From JAGVXD01 sp964554415 (lineage in GTDB: Archaea; Nanobdellota; Nanobdellia; Pacearchaeales; GW2011-AR1): 9,293 nt of DNA. The DNA is taken from NCBI GenBank assembly GCA_964554415.1, contig CAZKON010000034.1:1-9293 (forward strand), read 5' to 3'. Shown here piece by piece: positions 1-5,689 of this stretch (positions within the stretch are counted from its first letter, which is position 1; every line of letters starts with the position of its first letter). The notes below the pieces were generated by a model. It worked only from the letters and a program-made list of their open reading frames with translations. It did not search any database and was not told the DNA's origin. The translations under genes and the position numbers were made by a program.

Positions 1-67
1 TATGAAATTAATAGTTGGAACTTTATAATTGCTTGCTTTGTTTCGGAGATACTGATAGCTCAGAAAC

Positions 68-76
68 ATTTAAATA
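68..76 (+). promoter_or_regulatory. TATA box of the abiE operon
   Basis: ATTTAAATA is a good archaeal TATA box. Transcription starting about 26 bases beyond its centre would begin near 98 and give a leader of roughly 25 bases before the ATG at 124. No Shine-Dalgarno sequence precedes that ATG. The 67 bases upstream hold nothing I can identify. Confidence 0.6.
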
Positions 77-92
77 GTAAATATCTATGATA

Positions 93-111
93 TTAGTAAT
101 TAAACTACTAA
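93..111. promoter_or_regulatory. possible AbiEi operator dyad
   Basis: TTAGTA (93-98) and TACTAA (106-111) form a perfect 6-base inverted repeat with a 7-base spacer, placed over the predicted transcription start of the abiE operon. AbiEi proteins are known to repress their own operons by binding inverted repeats, so the position fits an autoregulatory operator. The region is very AT-rich and a chance dyad is possible. Confidence 0.3.
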
Positions 112-123
112 AATATAAGAAAA

Positions 124-972
124 ATGCAACTAAGCAAATTAGAGTACAGAGTTTACAATGAACTCAAAAAGAATAAGTTTGTAGTGTTTAAAATAATAGA
201 CATGCGCCGTGTTTTCAGCATGAGCACTACGCAGGCATATAATGCGATAAAAGCACTCAAGAACAAAAATGTAATTATCGTTGTTAAAAATGGAGTGTAC
301 ACTTTTAATGATGCTCACGATTTTGCAGTTGGGACATCTCTTCATTATCCTTCTTATATCTCATTCTGGTCTGCATTAAATTATTATGGATGGAGCGACC
401 AGACACCTCATCGAATCTTTCTTGCTACATCAAAATATGCAAAAAGGATAGGCTCTTTTGTCTACGTCACGCTTTCTGGGAAGAGATTTTTCGGATATAT
501 AACTTTAGGGGATATTGTGATTGCAGAAAAAGAAAAATCTTTCATTGATTCGCTGCTTTTCCCTAAGTATGCTGGGGGAATTCGCGAAATACAAGAATGT
601 TTTAAGAAGGCGTATAAGGAGCTTGATATAAATAAGTTAATTGTTTATGCGCGTAGAGCGCAGAGCAAGGCAGTCATCAGGCGTCTCGGTTTTTTGTTAG
701 AGCAGGAAAAAGATATTAGCGCAAAGAAATTGCTCAAGTACATCGGAAGCGGTTATGAGCGTCTTGACCCTTCTTTGCCTCAGAAAAATAAGTTTATCGA
801 GAATTCTGGTAATCGGGATAGTGATTTGTCCAGAATCGTCAAGAATCGAAGATTCTTGAGCGCCTCGAGAACCAGAGGTTCTCTCAGTCTTGTGATAGAT
901 AATTCTAAAAAAACTACTCCGAGCAAGAGAATTATCTATAATAAGCGATGGTTGTTAGATATTAACAATTAA
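124..972 (+). CDS. abiEi: AbiEi-family antitoxin / transcriptional regulator (type IV toxin-antitoxin)
   Basis: This 282-residue protein is probably the antitoxin of an AbiE system: it neutralises the AbiEii toxin without direct binding and represses its own operon. Residues 1-60 read as a winged helix-turn-helix (MRRVFSMSTTQAYNAIKALK, then a GVYTF wing). The middle, with SFWSALNYYGWSDQTP at 80-95 and IAEKEKSFIDSLLFP at 133-147, matches the AbiEi core, and RRLGFLLE at 186-193 is also typical. Near the C-terminus, LDPSLPQKNK (214-223) and YNKRWLLDINN (272-282) look like two halves of one conserved AbiEi tail, separated by about 49 residues encoded by palindromic DNA (see the element at 787-945). 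The stop codon is one base before the toxin ATG, so translation is probably coupled. The family call rests on recalled motifs and on the neighbouring toxin. Whether the protein is still active with the insertion cannot be seen from sequence. Confidence 0.85.
   Translation: MQLSKLEYRVYNELKKNKFVVFKIIDMRRVFSMSTTQAYNAIKALKNKNVIIVVKNGVYTFNDAHDFAVGTSLHYPSYISFWSALNYYGWSDQTPHRIFLATSKYAKRIGSFVYVTLSGKRFFGYITLGDIVIAEKEKSFIDSLLFPKYAGGIREIQECFKKAYKELDINKLIVYARRAQSKAVIRRLGFLLEQEKDISAKKLLKYIGSGYERLDPSLPQKNKFIENSGNRDSDLSRIVKNRRFLSASRTRGSLSLVIDNSKKTTPSKRIIYNKRWLLDINN
787..945. repeat. palindromic element inserted in frame into abiEi (MITE- or RPE-like)
   Basis: Four perfect inverted repeats tile this stretch: 803-809/830-836 (7 bp), 839-847/851-859 (9 bp, loop GAA), 867-873/877-883 (7 bp, loop AGA) and 895-906/928-939 (12 bp). 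The outer ends, ATCGAGAATTCT at 796-807 and the inverted AGAATTATCTAT at 928-939, agree at 10 of 12 positions like terminal inverted repeats. AATAAG occurs at 787-792 and again at 940-945, immediately after the right end, like a 6-base target duplication. The 147 bases from 793 to 939 are 49 codons without a stop, so the antitoxin frame is kept. No transposase is present, so any movement would need help in trans. The inverted repeats are seen directly; the insertion history is inferred. Confidence 0.55.
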
Positions 973-973
973 A

Positions 974-1723
974 ATGATAACTCGTGAAGAATTATCTGAA
1001 TTGAAAGAGAAGAAGAAAACAAGTCTATACTATGTAGAAAAAGAATATCTCCAGTATATCTTTCTGAATGCACTCTTTAAACATAATGAAGATTTCGCGT
1101 TCAAGGGAGGAACATGCCTACGGATTTGTTATGGCCTAGAACGTGCTTCGGAGGACATTGATTTTAGCACACCATTGAAGCCAGAAGAAATAAAGCAAAT
1201 TGTAAAAAGATGCCTTCACGATTTTGATTTGCTGAATATTCGTTATAAAGTATATGCCGAAAAAAAGTTTCTTGGTAACGTACGGTTTGAGATACGTTTT
1301 GAAGGTCCCCTCTTTACGGGACAGCTCTCCTCAACAAATACCTTGAAAATTGATTTTAATCGCCAGAAAGCAAAATATGTCATTGTAAGAGTTGTCGCAA
1401 AACTCTTTTCAGACGTCCCTCTTTTTACGCTTAAGGCAGTGGATGAGAAAGAAATATTTGCAGAAAAAATCCGCACACTGGCAAATAGAAGGCAGCCGCG
1501 AGATCTTTATGATATTTGGATGCTCTCAAATAAGGGAGTAGAATTTGATAATGTGCTTATTACAAAAAAACTGAATGAAGAGAAAAGTGTTCTAACAGAA
1601 GAAATTTTTCCTTCTAAAGAGGAATACGAAAGAGATTTGAAAAACCTTGTTGTGGTAGTCCCCCCCTATGAACAAGTGCTAAAAGAAGTTAATGAGATTC
1701 TACGGTCGCTCATGACGAGATAG
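974..1723 (+). CDS. abiEii: AbiEii/AbiGii-family nucleotidyltransferase toxin
   Basis: This 249-residue protein is the predicted toxin of the AbiE pair, a DNA-polymerase-beta-like nucleotidyltransferase. Members of the group stop growth by transferring nucleotides; the related MenT toxins modify tRNA acceptor ends. Expected motifs are present: FKGGTCLR at 43-50, SEDIDFS at 59-65 with the paired aspartates D61 and D63, TLKIDFNR at 123-130 with the probable third carboxylate D127, and the family motif AEKIRTLANR ending in RDLYDIW at 176-182. All catalytic positions look intact. Its ATG lies one base after the antitoxin stop with no Shine-Dalgarno sequence in front, which suggests translational coupling; the 12-bp stem at 895-939 ends about 35 bases upstream and could tune toxin output. 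The target of this particular toxin is unknown. Confidence 0.9.
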   Translation: MITREELSELKEKKKTSLYYVEKEYLQYIFLNALFKHNEDFAFKGGTCLRICYGLERASEDIDFSTPLKPEEIKQIVKRCLHDFDLLNIRYKVYAEKKFLGNVRFEIRFEGPLFTGQLSSTNTLKIDFNRQKAKYVIVRVVAKLFSDVPLFTLKAVDEKEIFAEKIRTLANRRQPRDLYDIWMLSNKGVEFDNVLITKKLNEEKSVLTEEIFPSKEEYERDLKNLVVVVPPYEQVLKEVNEILRSLMTR

Positions 1724-1842
1724 CTCTATTGCTCGTAGCCCTGATAAATATCTCTTCAACCAGACGCTGGTTTAACGTATTATGATAATTGTTGGATTGA
1801 CGTAATTTAAGGGTTTTATACTTTATATACAAAAGATTAATA
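1724..1842. other. convergent intergenic region with small hairpin
   Basis: These 119 bases separate the ends of abiEii (plus) and gltX (minus). AACCAG at 1758-1763 and CTGGTT at 1767-1772 form a 6-bp stem with an ACG loop, a possible end signal for the abiE transcript, though no T-run follows it directly. A T-rich stretch at 1814-1826 could terminate plus-strand transcription in the archaeal manner. No gene is seen here. Confidence 0.3.
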
Positions 1843-3513
1843 TCACCTATGCGCAAACCAAAATTCATAAAAACCTTTATTAATTTTGTCAAACCTGCAA
1901 AAACCAAAGCGTTCAAACTGGATTACATTTCCTTCTTTAAGCGAAGCAATTGTTTCATCTGCAATCCCAGTGACCCAGACTCCGTCTGGCATCAGAACAC
2001 GCGCGCTCGTACCGAAAGATGTCCAAGTAAGTTTTGGAATCTGTTTGTTCTCAACTGATGTGAACTCTGCATTTGTTCCTTTTTCTGAAAGCTGAATATT
2101 ATATAAATGCAATAAACGGACTTCTTTGCCTTTGAATTCTTGTGCGTCTTTCTTTGAAATGAAAACAACTCCTGGTGTGACACGAACAGTATGTATTATA
2201 TCAGGCTTGTCTGGATGCAGAGGGACTTCTACTTCAATAATTTCAGGTGATTTCTTTACGCTTATTTTTACAGGGTTATCAATGAATACATAACGTTCTG
2301 TATCTGCATCAATTTGCTGGCGATTCAATGCATAGAGAGTATCAATGGGGATTGTTATATCCTGCTTGTTCAATCCTATGTCATGTACGAACTGTTTTAC
2401 TGCATCTGGTTTTATGCCTCTGCGTTTCAGGCTTTGCATGCTCCATGTTCGAGGATCGTCCCATCCTATAAATTCTCCGGATTTCACTTCCTGCTGTGCC
2501 TTTGATTTTGAGAGTTTCGCGCCTTCGATGCCTTCAATTCTTGCAAGCCCTGCATGTATAGTTACAGGATGCTTCCATCCGAAGATGTTCCAGATAAATT
2601 TTTCCATATCTGTCTCAATCATTAAGTCGTTGCCTCTGATAATATGTGTAATTCCCAATTCATGGTCGTCAATTGCCCAGCTCATCTCCAACGTTGGCCA
2701 GACACGATATTTTGTGCCGACACGAGAATGTTTCCTATCTGAAATCTTGAAAAGCACCCTGTCACGAAAAGCAGGATTTGGATGCTGCATGCTTGTCTTG
2801 ATTCGGAGAACTGCCTTGCCTTGTTCAGCAGTGAAGATATTCTTCCATTCTTTTTGATTATCCCTGATTGAACGAGCGCGGCAAGTGCAATCTTTGCCTT
2901 GCTCCCTGTTTTTTCGCAATATTACGGCAGGACACTTACAGATATATGCTGCGTCTTTTTTAATAAGCTTCTCTGCATATTCATAATACAACTCTAAACG
3001 TTCTGACTTGTAGATAACTGGTTTTTGATAATTTACACCGAGCCACTGGAATCCATCTTCAATCAGCTCATATGCTTCGGGTGCAATCTGTTTTTCCTCG
3101 CTTCCGATAGTGTCATCCATAACAAGCAAAAGCTTTGCTTTGTATTTTTCTGCGTAGAGTGCATTAAGAAGATATGTTTTTGCGTTTCCTATGTGCAATG
3201 CTCCTGAAGGGTAAGGTGCGAGGCGGAAGAGCATTGAATTGTTTGCTTCAGGAAGCTCTGGCAGAACTCTCTCTTTTTCTATATGCTCCGGGATAATGTC
3301 TTTCAACTGTGCAAACATCTTCTCCTGCTCTGCTTTAGAAAGAGCATTCAATTCCCTGACAATACACTGCACTTCAGGCATAATCTTTATTATATCTTTC
3401 TTTTCCAAACCATGCTGAAAGAGTTTAGGCAGAATACGAGAGGCATCTGCCTTGCCAAATTCAATCGCGTTTTTGAGCGTATGCGCCTTGATTTCTGAGG
3501 ATAAGTCTTTCAT
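1843..3513 (-). CDS. gltX: glutamyl-tRNA synthetase, archaeal type (divergent)
   Basis: This 556-residue class I synthetase charges tRNA with glutamate in the cytosol. Residues 1-95 are the helical N-terminal extension usual in archaeal GluRS. The Rossmann domain carries APYPSGALHIGN at 99-110 (HIGH motif) and AKLSKSK at 332-338 (KMSKS motif). C192, C194, C209 and C211 are spaced like a zinc-binding insertion. YRVWPT at 269-274, IDDHELGITHIIRG at 281-294 and the C-terminal half (about 395-556), which fits the beta-barrel anticodon-binding domain, all support an archaeal GluRS. Archaeal GluRS is often non-discriminating, also making Glu-tRNA(Gln) for an amidotransferase; that is an inference here. 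Odd points: the usual DDT(D/N)P segment is DDTIGSEE (133-140), and the tyrosine expected after YRVWPT is L275. The start is supported by a TATA box about 25 bases upstream, implying a leaderless mRNA. Confidence 0.92.
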   Translation of the reverse strand: MKDLSSEIKAHTLKNAIEFGKADASRILPKLFQHGLEKKDIIKIMPEVQCIVRELNALSKAEQEKMFAQLKDIIPEHIEKERVLPELPEANNSMLFRLAPYPSGALHIGNAKTYLLNALYAEKYKAKLLLVMDDTIGSEEKQIAPEAYELIEDGFQWLGVNYQKPVIYKSERLELYYEYAEKLIKKDAAYICKCPAVILRKNREQGKDCTCRARSIRDNQKEWKNIFTAEQGKAVLRIKTSMQHPNPAFRDRVLFKISDRKHSRVGTKYRVWPTLEMSWAIDDHELGITHIIRGNDLMIETDMEKFIWNIFGWKHPVTIHAGLARIEGIEGAKLSKSKAQQEVKSGEFIGWDDPRTWSMQSLKRRGIKPDAVKQFVHDIGLNKQDITIPIDTLYALNRQQIDADTERYVFIDNPVKISVKKSPEIIEVEVPLHPDKPDIIHTVRVTPGVVFISKKDAQEFKGKEVRLLHLYNIQLSEKGTNAEFTSVENKQIPKLTWTSFGTSARVLMPDGVWVTGIADETIASLKEGNVIQFERFGFCRFDKINKGFYEFWFAHR

Positions 3514-3532
3514 TAGCTCAACAAGAAGAAGG

Positions 3533-3542
3533 ATTATTTAAG
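3533..3542 (-). promoter_or_regulatory. TATA box of gltX (leaderless)
   Basis: On the minus strand this reads CTTAAATAAT, centred about 25 bases before the gltX ATG, so transcription should begin at or next to the start codon. It lies in the 44-base gap after the stop of the 126-residue gene, so gltX need not depend on read-through from that gene. Confidence 0.6.
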
Positions 3543-3579
3543 CGTATCGTGTTACGCCTAACTCGCATTAGCCAGGCGT
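3542..3579. terminator. overlapping inverted repeats between the 126-residue gene and gltX
   Basis: GCGTA (3542-3546) pairs with TACGC (3553-3557), and ACGCCT (3554-3559) pairs with AGGCGT (3574-3579). The two hairpins share bases, so they exclude each other. They cover the end of the 126-residue gene and touch the gltX TATA box. They could be an end signal for the upstream transcript or a control site for gltX. The stems are short and no T-run follows, so the assignment is weak. Confidence 0.25.
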
Positions 3580-3938
3580 TCATCAAGCAGGGAAAATTTC
3601 TCAACAAGACGCTCAAGTTTGTATTCTACATCGTCAAGCTTTAGCCTTAGAGCGTTGAACGCGGCAGAATCAACTGCGCTCTCTGCATTAGCCCGCACAG
3701 AGCTGTTGAGCGAGGAGTTCGTGAGAGTATCCAACATGCCAAAAGGATTGTCTGCAACAGGAGTTGGCGACATGGGTTCGGGCGGTGCTGGTTGCGGCAA
3801 GGAAGGCGGCACCTGATGAGGCATAGTTAAATCAACAACCTCTGCAAAACGAGATTCAGGCACTTTTAACAGCCCTCTTTTCTGTAGAAGAGTCAAGTCA
3901 AGAATATCTACACCTGTCTCTTTTCTTAAAAATCCCAT
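3558..3938 (-). CDS. small coiled-coil protein of unknown function
   Basis: I do not recognise this 126-residue protein. The N-terminal 35 residues (GVDILDLTLLQKRGLLKVPE) look like a small folded segment. Residues about 38-65 form a proline-rich linker (MPHQVPPSLPQPAPPEPM), followed by DNPFGMLDTL, a serine/asparagine-rich stretch, and a C-terminal coiled coil over about the last 35 residues (LRLKLDDVEYKLERLVEKFS). There is no cysteine, signal peptide or membrane segment. The layout suggests an adaptor that oligomerises through its C-terminus. It is transcribed divergently from the 514-residue gene across 94 bases and has its own TATA box, which argues that it is a real gene despite its length. 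The two divergent products both contain an NPFG motif followed by hydrophobic residues, a weak hint that they act together. Confidence 0.75.
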   Translation of the reverse strand: MGFLRKETGVDILDLTLLQKRGLLKVPESRFAEVVDLTMPHQVPPSLPQPAPPEPMSPTPVADNPFGMLDTLTNSSLNSSVRANAESAVDSAAFNALRLKLDDVEYKLERLVEKFSLLDERLANAS

Positions 3939-3956
3939 GTTTTCTTTAAGAAAGCG

Positions 3957-3967
3957 TTTTATTTAAA
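3957..3967 (-). promoter_or_regulatory. TATA box of the 126-residue gene (leaderless)
   Basis: The minus strand reads TTTAAATAAAA, centred about 25 bases before the ATG at 3938, which predicts transcription starting at or next to the start codon. It lies back to back with the TATA box of the plus-strand gene at 3991-4000, so the two promoters are close enough to interfere with each other or share a regulator. Confidence 0.65.
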
Positions 3968-3990
3968 CCTGTTGCCACGGACAAACTAAC

Positions 3991-4000
3991 ATTTAAATAA
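3991..4000 (+). promoter_or_regulatory. TATA box of the 514-residue gene
   Basis: ATTTAAATAA matches the archaeal TATA consensus. Its centre is about 38 bases before the ATG at 4033, predicting a short leader of about 12 bases that begins near 4021. That leader holds GAGGT at 4021-4025, seven bases before the ATG, as a ribosome binding site. This differs from the leaderless starts of neighbouring genes. Confidence 0.65.
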
Positions 4001-4032
4001 ACTCTTCTCCCTATATCTTCGAGGTAAAAAAC

Positions 4033-5577
4033 ATGGGGGTAAATATTCATAGTCTTATTGCAGCAATAGCCCCTGACATTTATTGCGACTCTTCTGTAAA
4101 GAGTGAAGCAGAAGATATTGCAAAAGATAAAGGATATCTTGAAGCAGCGAAGAAAGCCAAGCCGAAAGACATAGTGTTCATGGATTTAGTGGACATTGCG
4201 CAAAAGAATGCCTCTGATGCTGTGGGATTGAAAGCTCCATCTGAAAAACACACACTCATTTATGATTCTTTCGGAGAGGGTCTGGAGCCAATATACTTTT
4301 GGATTCTTGACATGATACAACAAAGGCATAAAAATGTAGAGAAGCTTGTGGACAATTTTGTGGCTGCCCCTGGCTCGACACACTTTGCCGAGATGGGGCA
4401 GCGTGCGACACGAATGCAGGAAGAAGCAATGAAAATTTTTGGAGCTATCAATCAAGTCGTGAAATCAATCCTTAATATCATTTATGACCTCAAAGAATTT
4501 AAGATTCGCCTGAAGGTTTATGACGAGTATAAAGATGACAATACAACAACAAAAAATGCAGCGCTTCTCACACTCAAGCAAATCTGGATAGACACCGTAG
4601 ATTTAAAGAAAGGAACGACCGCGCTTAAGGGATTAATCCAGAATTTTGATTATGCTACTATTATTGACGCTTTTATGGCGGCAAAAACCATTGATGATGT
4701 AACTCTTCCTGCAGATAAAGGTGGTATTGACCTCAACGAACGCGTCCGCCGTATTCTTCAGCAACGAGTCGGAGAGTTCTTCCGCTGGGTTATTGAGTCA
4801 GAACAGGAATTGCGCAAACGTTTTGAAATTGAAAAAATCTATCTTAAAAGCCAAGTCAATACAATCAAGATGTATTCCCGATGGGTCAAGCCATATCTTA
4901 ATGCCGCGCGCGCGCTTGAACAACGCATGAATCCTGATGCTTCTCTCGTGAATGCATTTAATACAACACTCTTCGAGCTTGTAATTATGGGAGAAAGAGA
5001 ATACGAGCCTTCTGGAGACATTGCCAACGGCGACCTGCCAAAATTATTCAAGAGTATAACCAAAAAAATATATATGCCTTTAATTATTGTTGAGTTCAAA
5101 TACCGCACATCACCAGAGCGCGCGCAGCAGGGTTATGGATTCAGAGGCCGTGTTGAAGTAACGTTTTCAAGCTACGCCCTGACAACTGATGAGGTCAAGG
5201 TCTTCAAGGAAGAATTGAGCAAGGATGACATGAACGACATGATTAGATTTATTGAAGGCTCGACAGATGAAAGCCTGAAGAATATCCAAGTTGACCTAGA
5301 TGAACTACTTGAAGACAAAAAACCTGAAAAAGGAAAAGATGAAAAGGAAAAGAAGGATAAAGGAGATACAAACCCGTTCGGCGCGCTTTTTTCATTGTTT
5401 AAGGGAGAGAAGAAAGAAGAAAAGAAAGAAGATGGCAAACCTATTCTTACATCTGACAATCAGTATGAGAAAATCCTCCGCTCACAGGCAATTATTTCTG
5501 CGCGGAAAGCATGCTACAGCATTTATGATCTTTACAAGAAGGCACACAGGATGGCAAGTCTTCCAGATTATGACTAA
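4033..5577 (+). CDS. large mainly helical protein of unknown function
   Basis: I cannot assign a family to this 514-residue protein. It is soluble, with no signal peptide and no clear membrane segment. Residues about 85-300 are a run of long amphipathic helices (for example NVEKLVDNFVAAPG, and helices around 237-300 rich in R, E and K). Residues about 345-382 switch to beta-like sequence (MPLIIVEFKYRTS, then RGRVEVTFSSYAL). Residues about 425-470 are a highly charged lysine/glutamate linker containing NPFGALFSLFKG at 447-458. A last helical segment (QYEKILRSQAIISARKACYSIYDL, 477-500) ends in PDYD. Such an order fits a scaffold or assembly factor rather than an enzyme, but this is speculation. 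It is divergent from the 126-residue gene. The GAGGT site and TATA box fix the start at 4033. Confidence 0.8.
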   Translation: MGVNIHSLIAAIAPDIYCDSSVKSEAEDIAKDKGYLEAAKKAKPKDIVFMDLVDIAQKNASDAVGLKAPSEKHTLIYDSFGEGLEPIYFWILDMIQQRHKNVEKLVDNFVAAPGSTHFAEMGQRATRMQEEAMKIFGAINQVVKSILNIIYDLKEFKIRLKVYDEYKDDNTTTKNAALLTLKQIWIDTVDLKKGTTALKGLIQNFDYATIIDAFMAAKTIDDVTLPADKGGIDLNERVRRILQQRVGEFFRWVIESEQELRKRFEIEKIYLKSQVNTIKMYSRWVKPYLNAARALEQRMNPDASLVNAFNTTLFELVIMGEREYEPSGDIANGDLPKLFKSITKKIYMPLIIVEFKYRTSPERAQQGYGFRGRVEVTFSSYALTTDEVKVFKEELSKDDMNDMIRFIEGSTDESLKNIQVDLDELLEDKKPEKGKDEKEKKDKGDTNPFGALFSLFKGEKKEEKKEDGKPILTSDNQYEKILRSQAIISARKACYSIYDLYKKAHRMASLPDYD

Positions 5578-5581
5578 GCAA

Positions 5582-5589
5582 TTTATATA
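5582..5589 (+). promoter_or_regulatory. TATA box of the structured leader and 208-residue gene
   Basis: TTTATATA begins four bases after the stop of the 514-residue gene. Transcription is expected near 5608-5613, exactly where the first hairpin begins. The ATG of the 208-residue gene lies about 70 bases further on, so this promoter gives a long leader, unlike its neighbours. Confidence 0.55.
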
Positions 5590-5607
5590 CTTCCCCGTAG
5601 TTATAGT

Positions 5608-5681
5608 GGAAGACCTAAGTCCTTCCCCTAATAGCAGACGACAAGACGGGGAGAAACTTATGTCGTCTGCTATAATACTCA
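5608..5681 (+). promoter_or_regulatory. structured mRNA leader or small RNA with two hairpins
   Basis: Hairpin 1: GGAAGAC (5608-5614) pairs with GTCCTTCC (5619-5626), leaving C5621 bulged, with a CTAA loop. Hairpin 2: a perfect 13-bp stem joins 5631-5643 (ATAGCAGACGACA) to 5661-5673, with a 17-base loop. The loop holds the Shine-Dalgarno-like GGGGAG at 5648-5653. TCCCC at 5624-5628, partly inside hairpin 1, could instead pair with GGGGA in that loop, giving two exclusive folds, one of them hiding the ribosome site. This resembles a translational switch; a stand-alone small RNA or a protein-binding DNA dyad are the alternatives. I recognise no known riboswitch class, and no tRNA or C/D-box features are present. 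Confidence 0.45.
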
Positions 5682-5689
5682 ATGCATAA
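5660..5689 (+). CDS. candidate nine-codon leader peptide
   Basis: ATG at 5660 opens a short frame encoding MSSAIILNA and ending in TAA at 5687-5689. GGGGAG lies at 5648-5653, six bases upstream, and is one of the clearest Shine-Dalgarno sequences in the window. The stop overlaps the start of the 208-residue gene by eight bases in another frame, and that gene has no ribosome site of its own, so reinitiation after this minigene is plausible. The TG of its ATG lies in the hairpin 2 stem, so folding could control access. There is no obvious run of one regulatory amino acid. A frame this short can also arise by chance. Confidence 0.35.
   Translation: MSSAIILNA

Noticed and set aside
1..1723. The abiE segment as a whole mobile island.
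   Set aside because: It looks more AT-rich than the rest, and AbiE systems often move, but no integrase, attachment site or flanking repeat is visible in the window.
1849..2058. Plus-strand frame of 69 codons preceded by a TATA-like TTTATATA at about 1822-1829, 20-25 bases upstream.
   Set aside because: It lies wholly antisense to the conserved gltX 3' end, has no recognisable protein features, and the promoter-like sequence is in AT-rich intergenic DNA.
2345..2857. Plus-strand open frame of 170 codons.
   Set aside because: It is antisense to the catalytic core of gltX, and its composition is what the complementary strand of a real gene gives.
5608..5681. tRNA or C/D-box RNA in the structured leader.
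   Set aside because: There is no TTCRANNC T-loop, acceptor stem or anticodon arm, and no C or D boxes in the expected places.
5300..5689. Plus-strand open frame of 129 codons overlapping the end of the 514-residue gene.
   Set aside because: Most of it is a lysine-rich shadow of the charged linker in another frame. Only its last nine codons, behind GGGGAG, are kept, as a candidate minigene.
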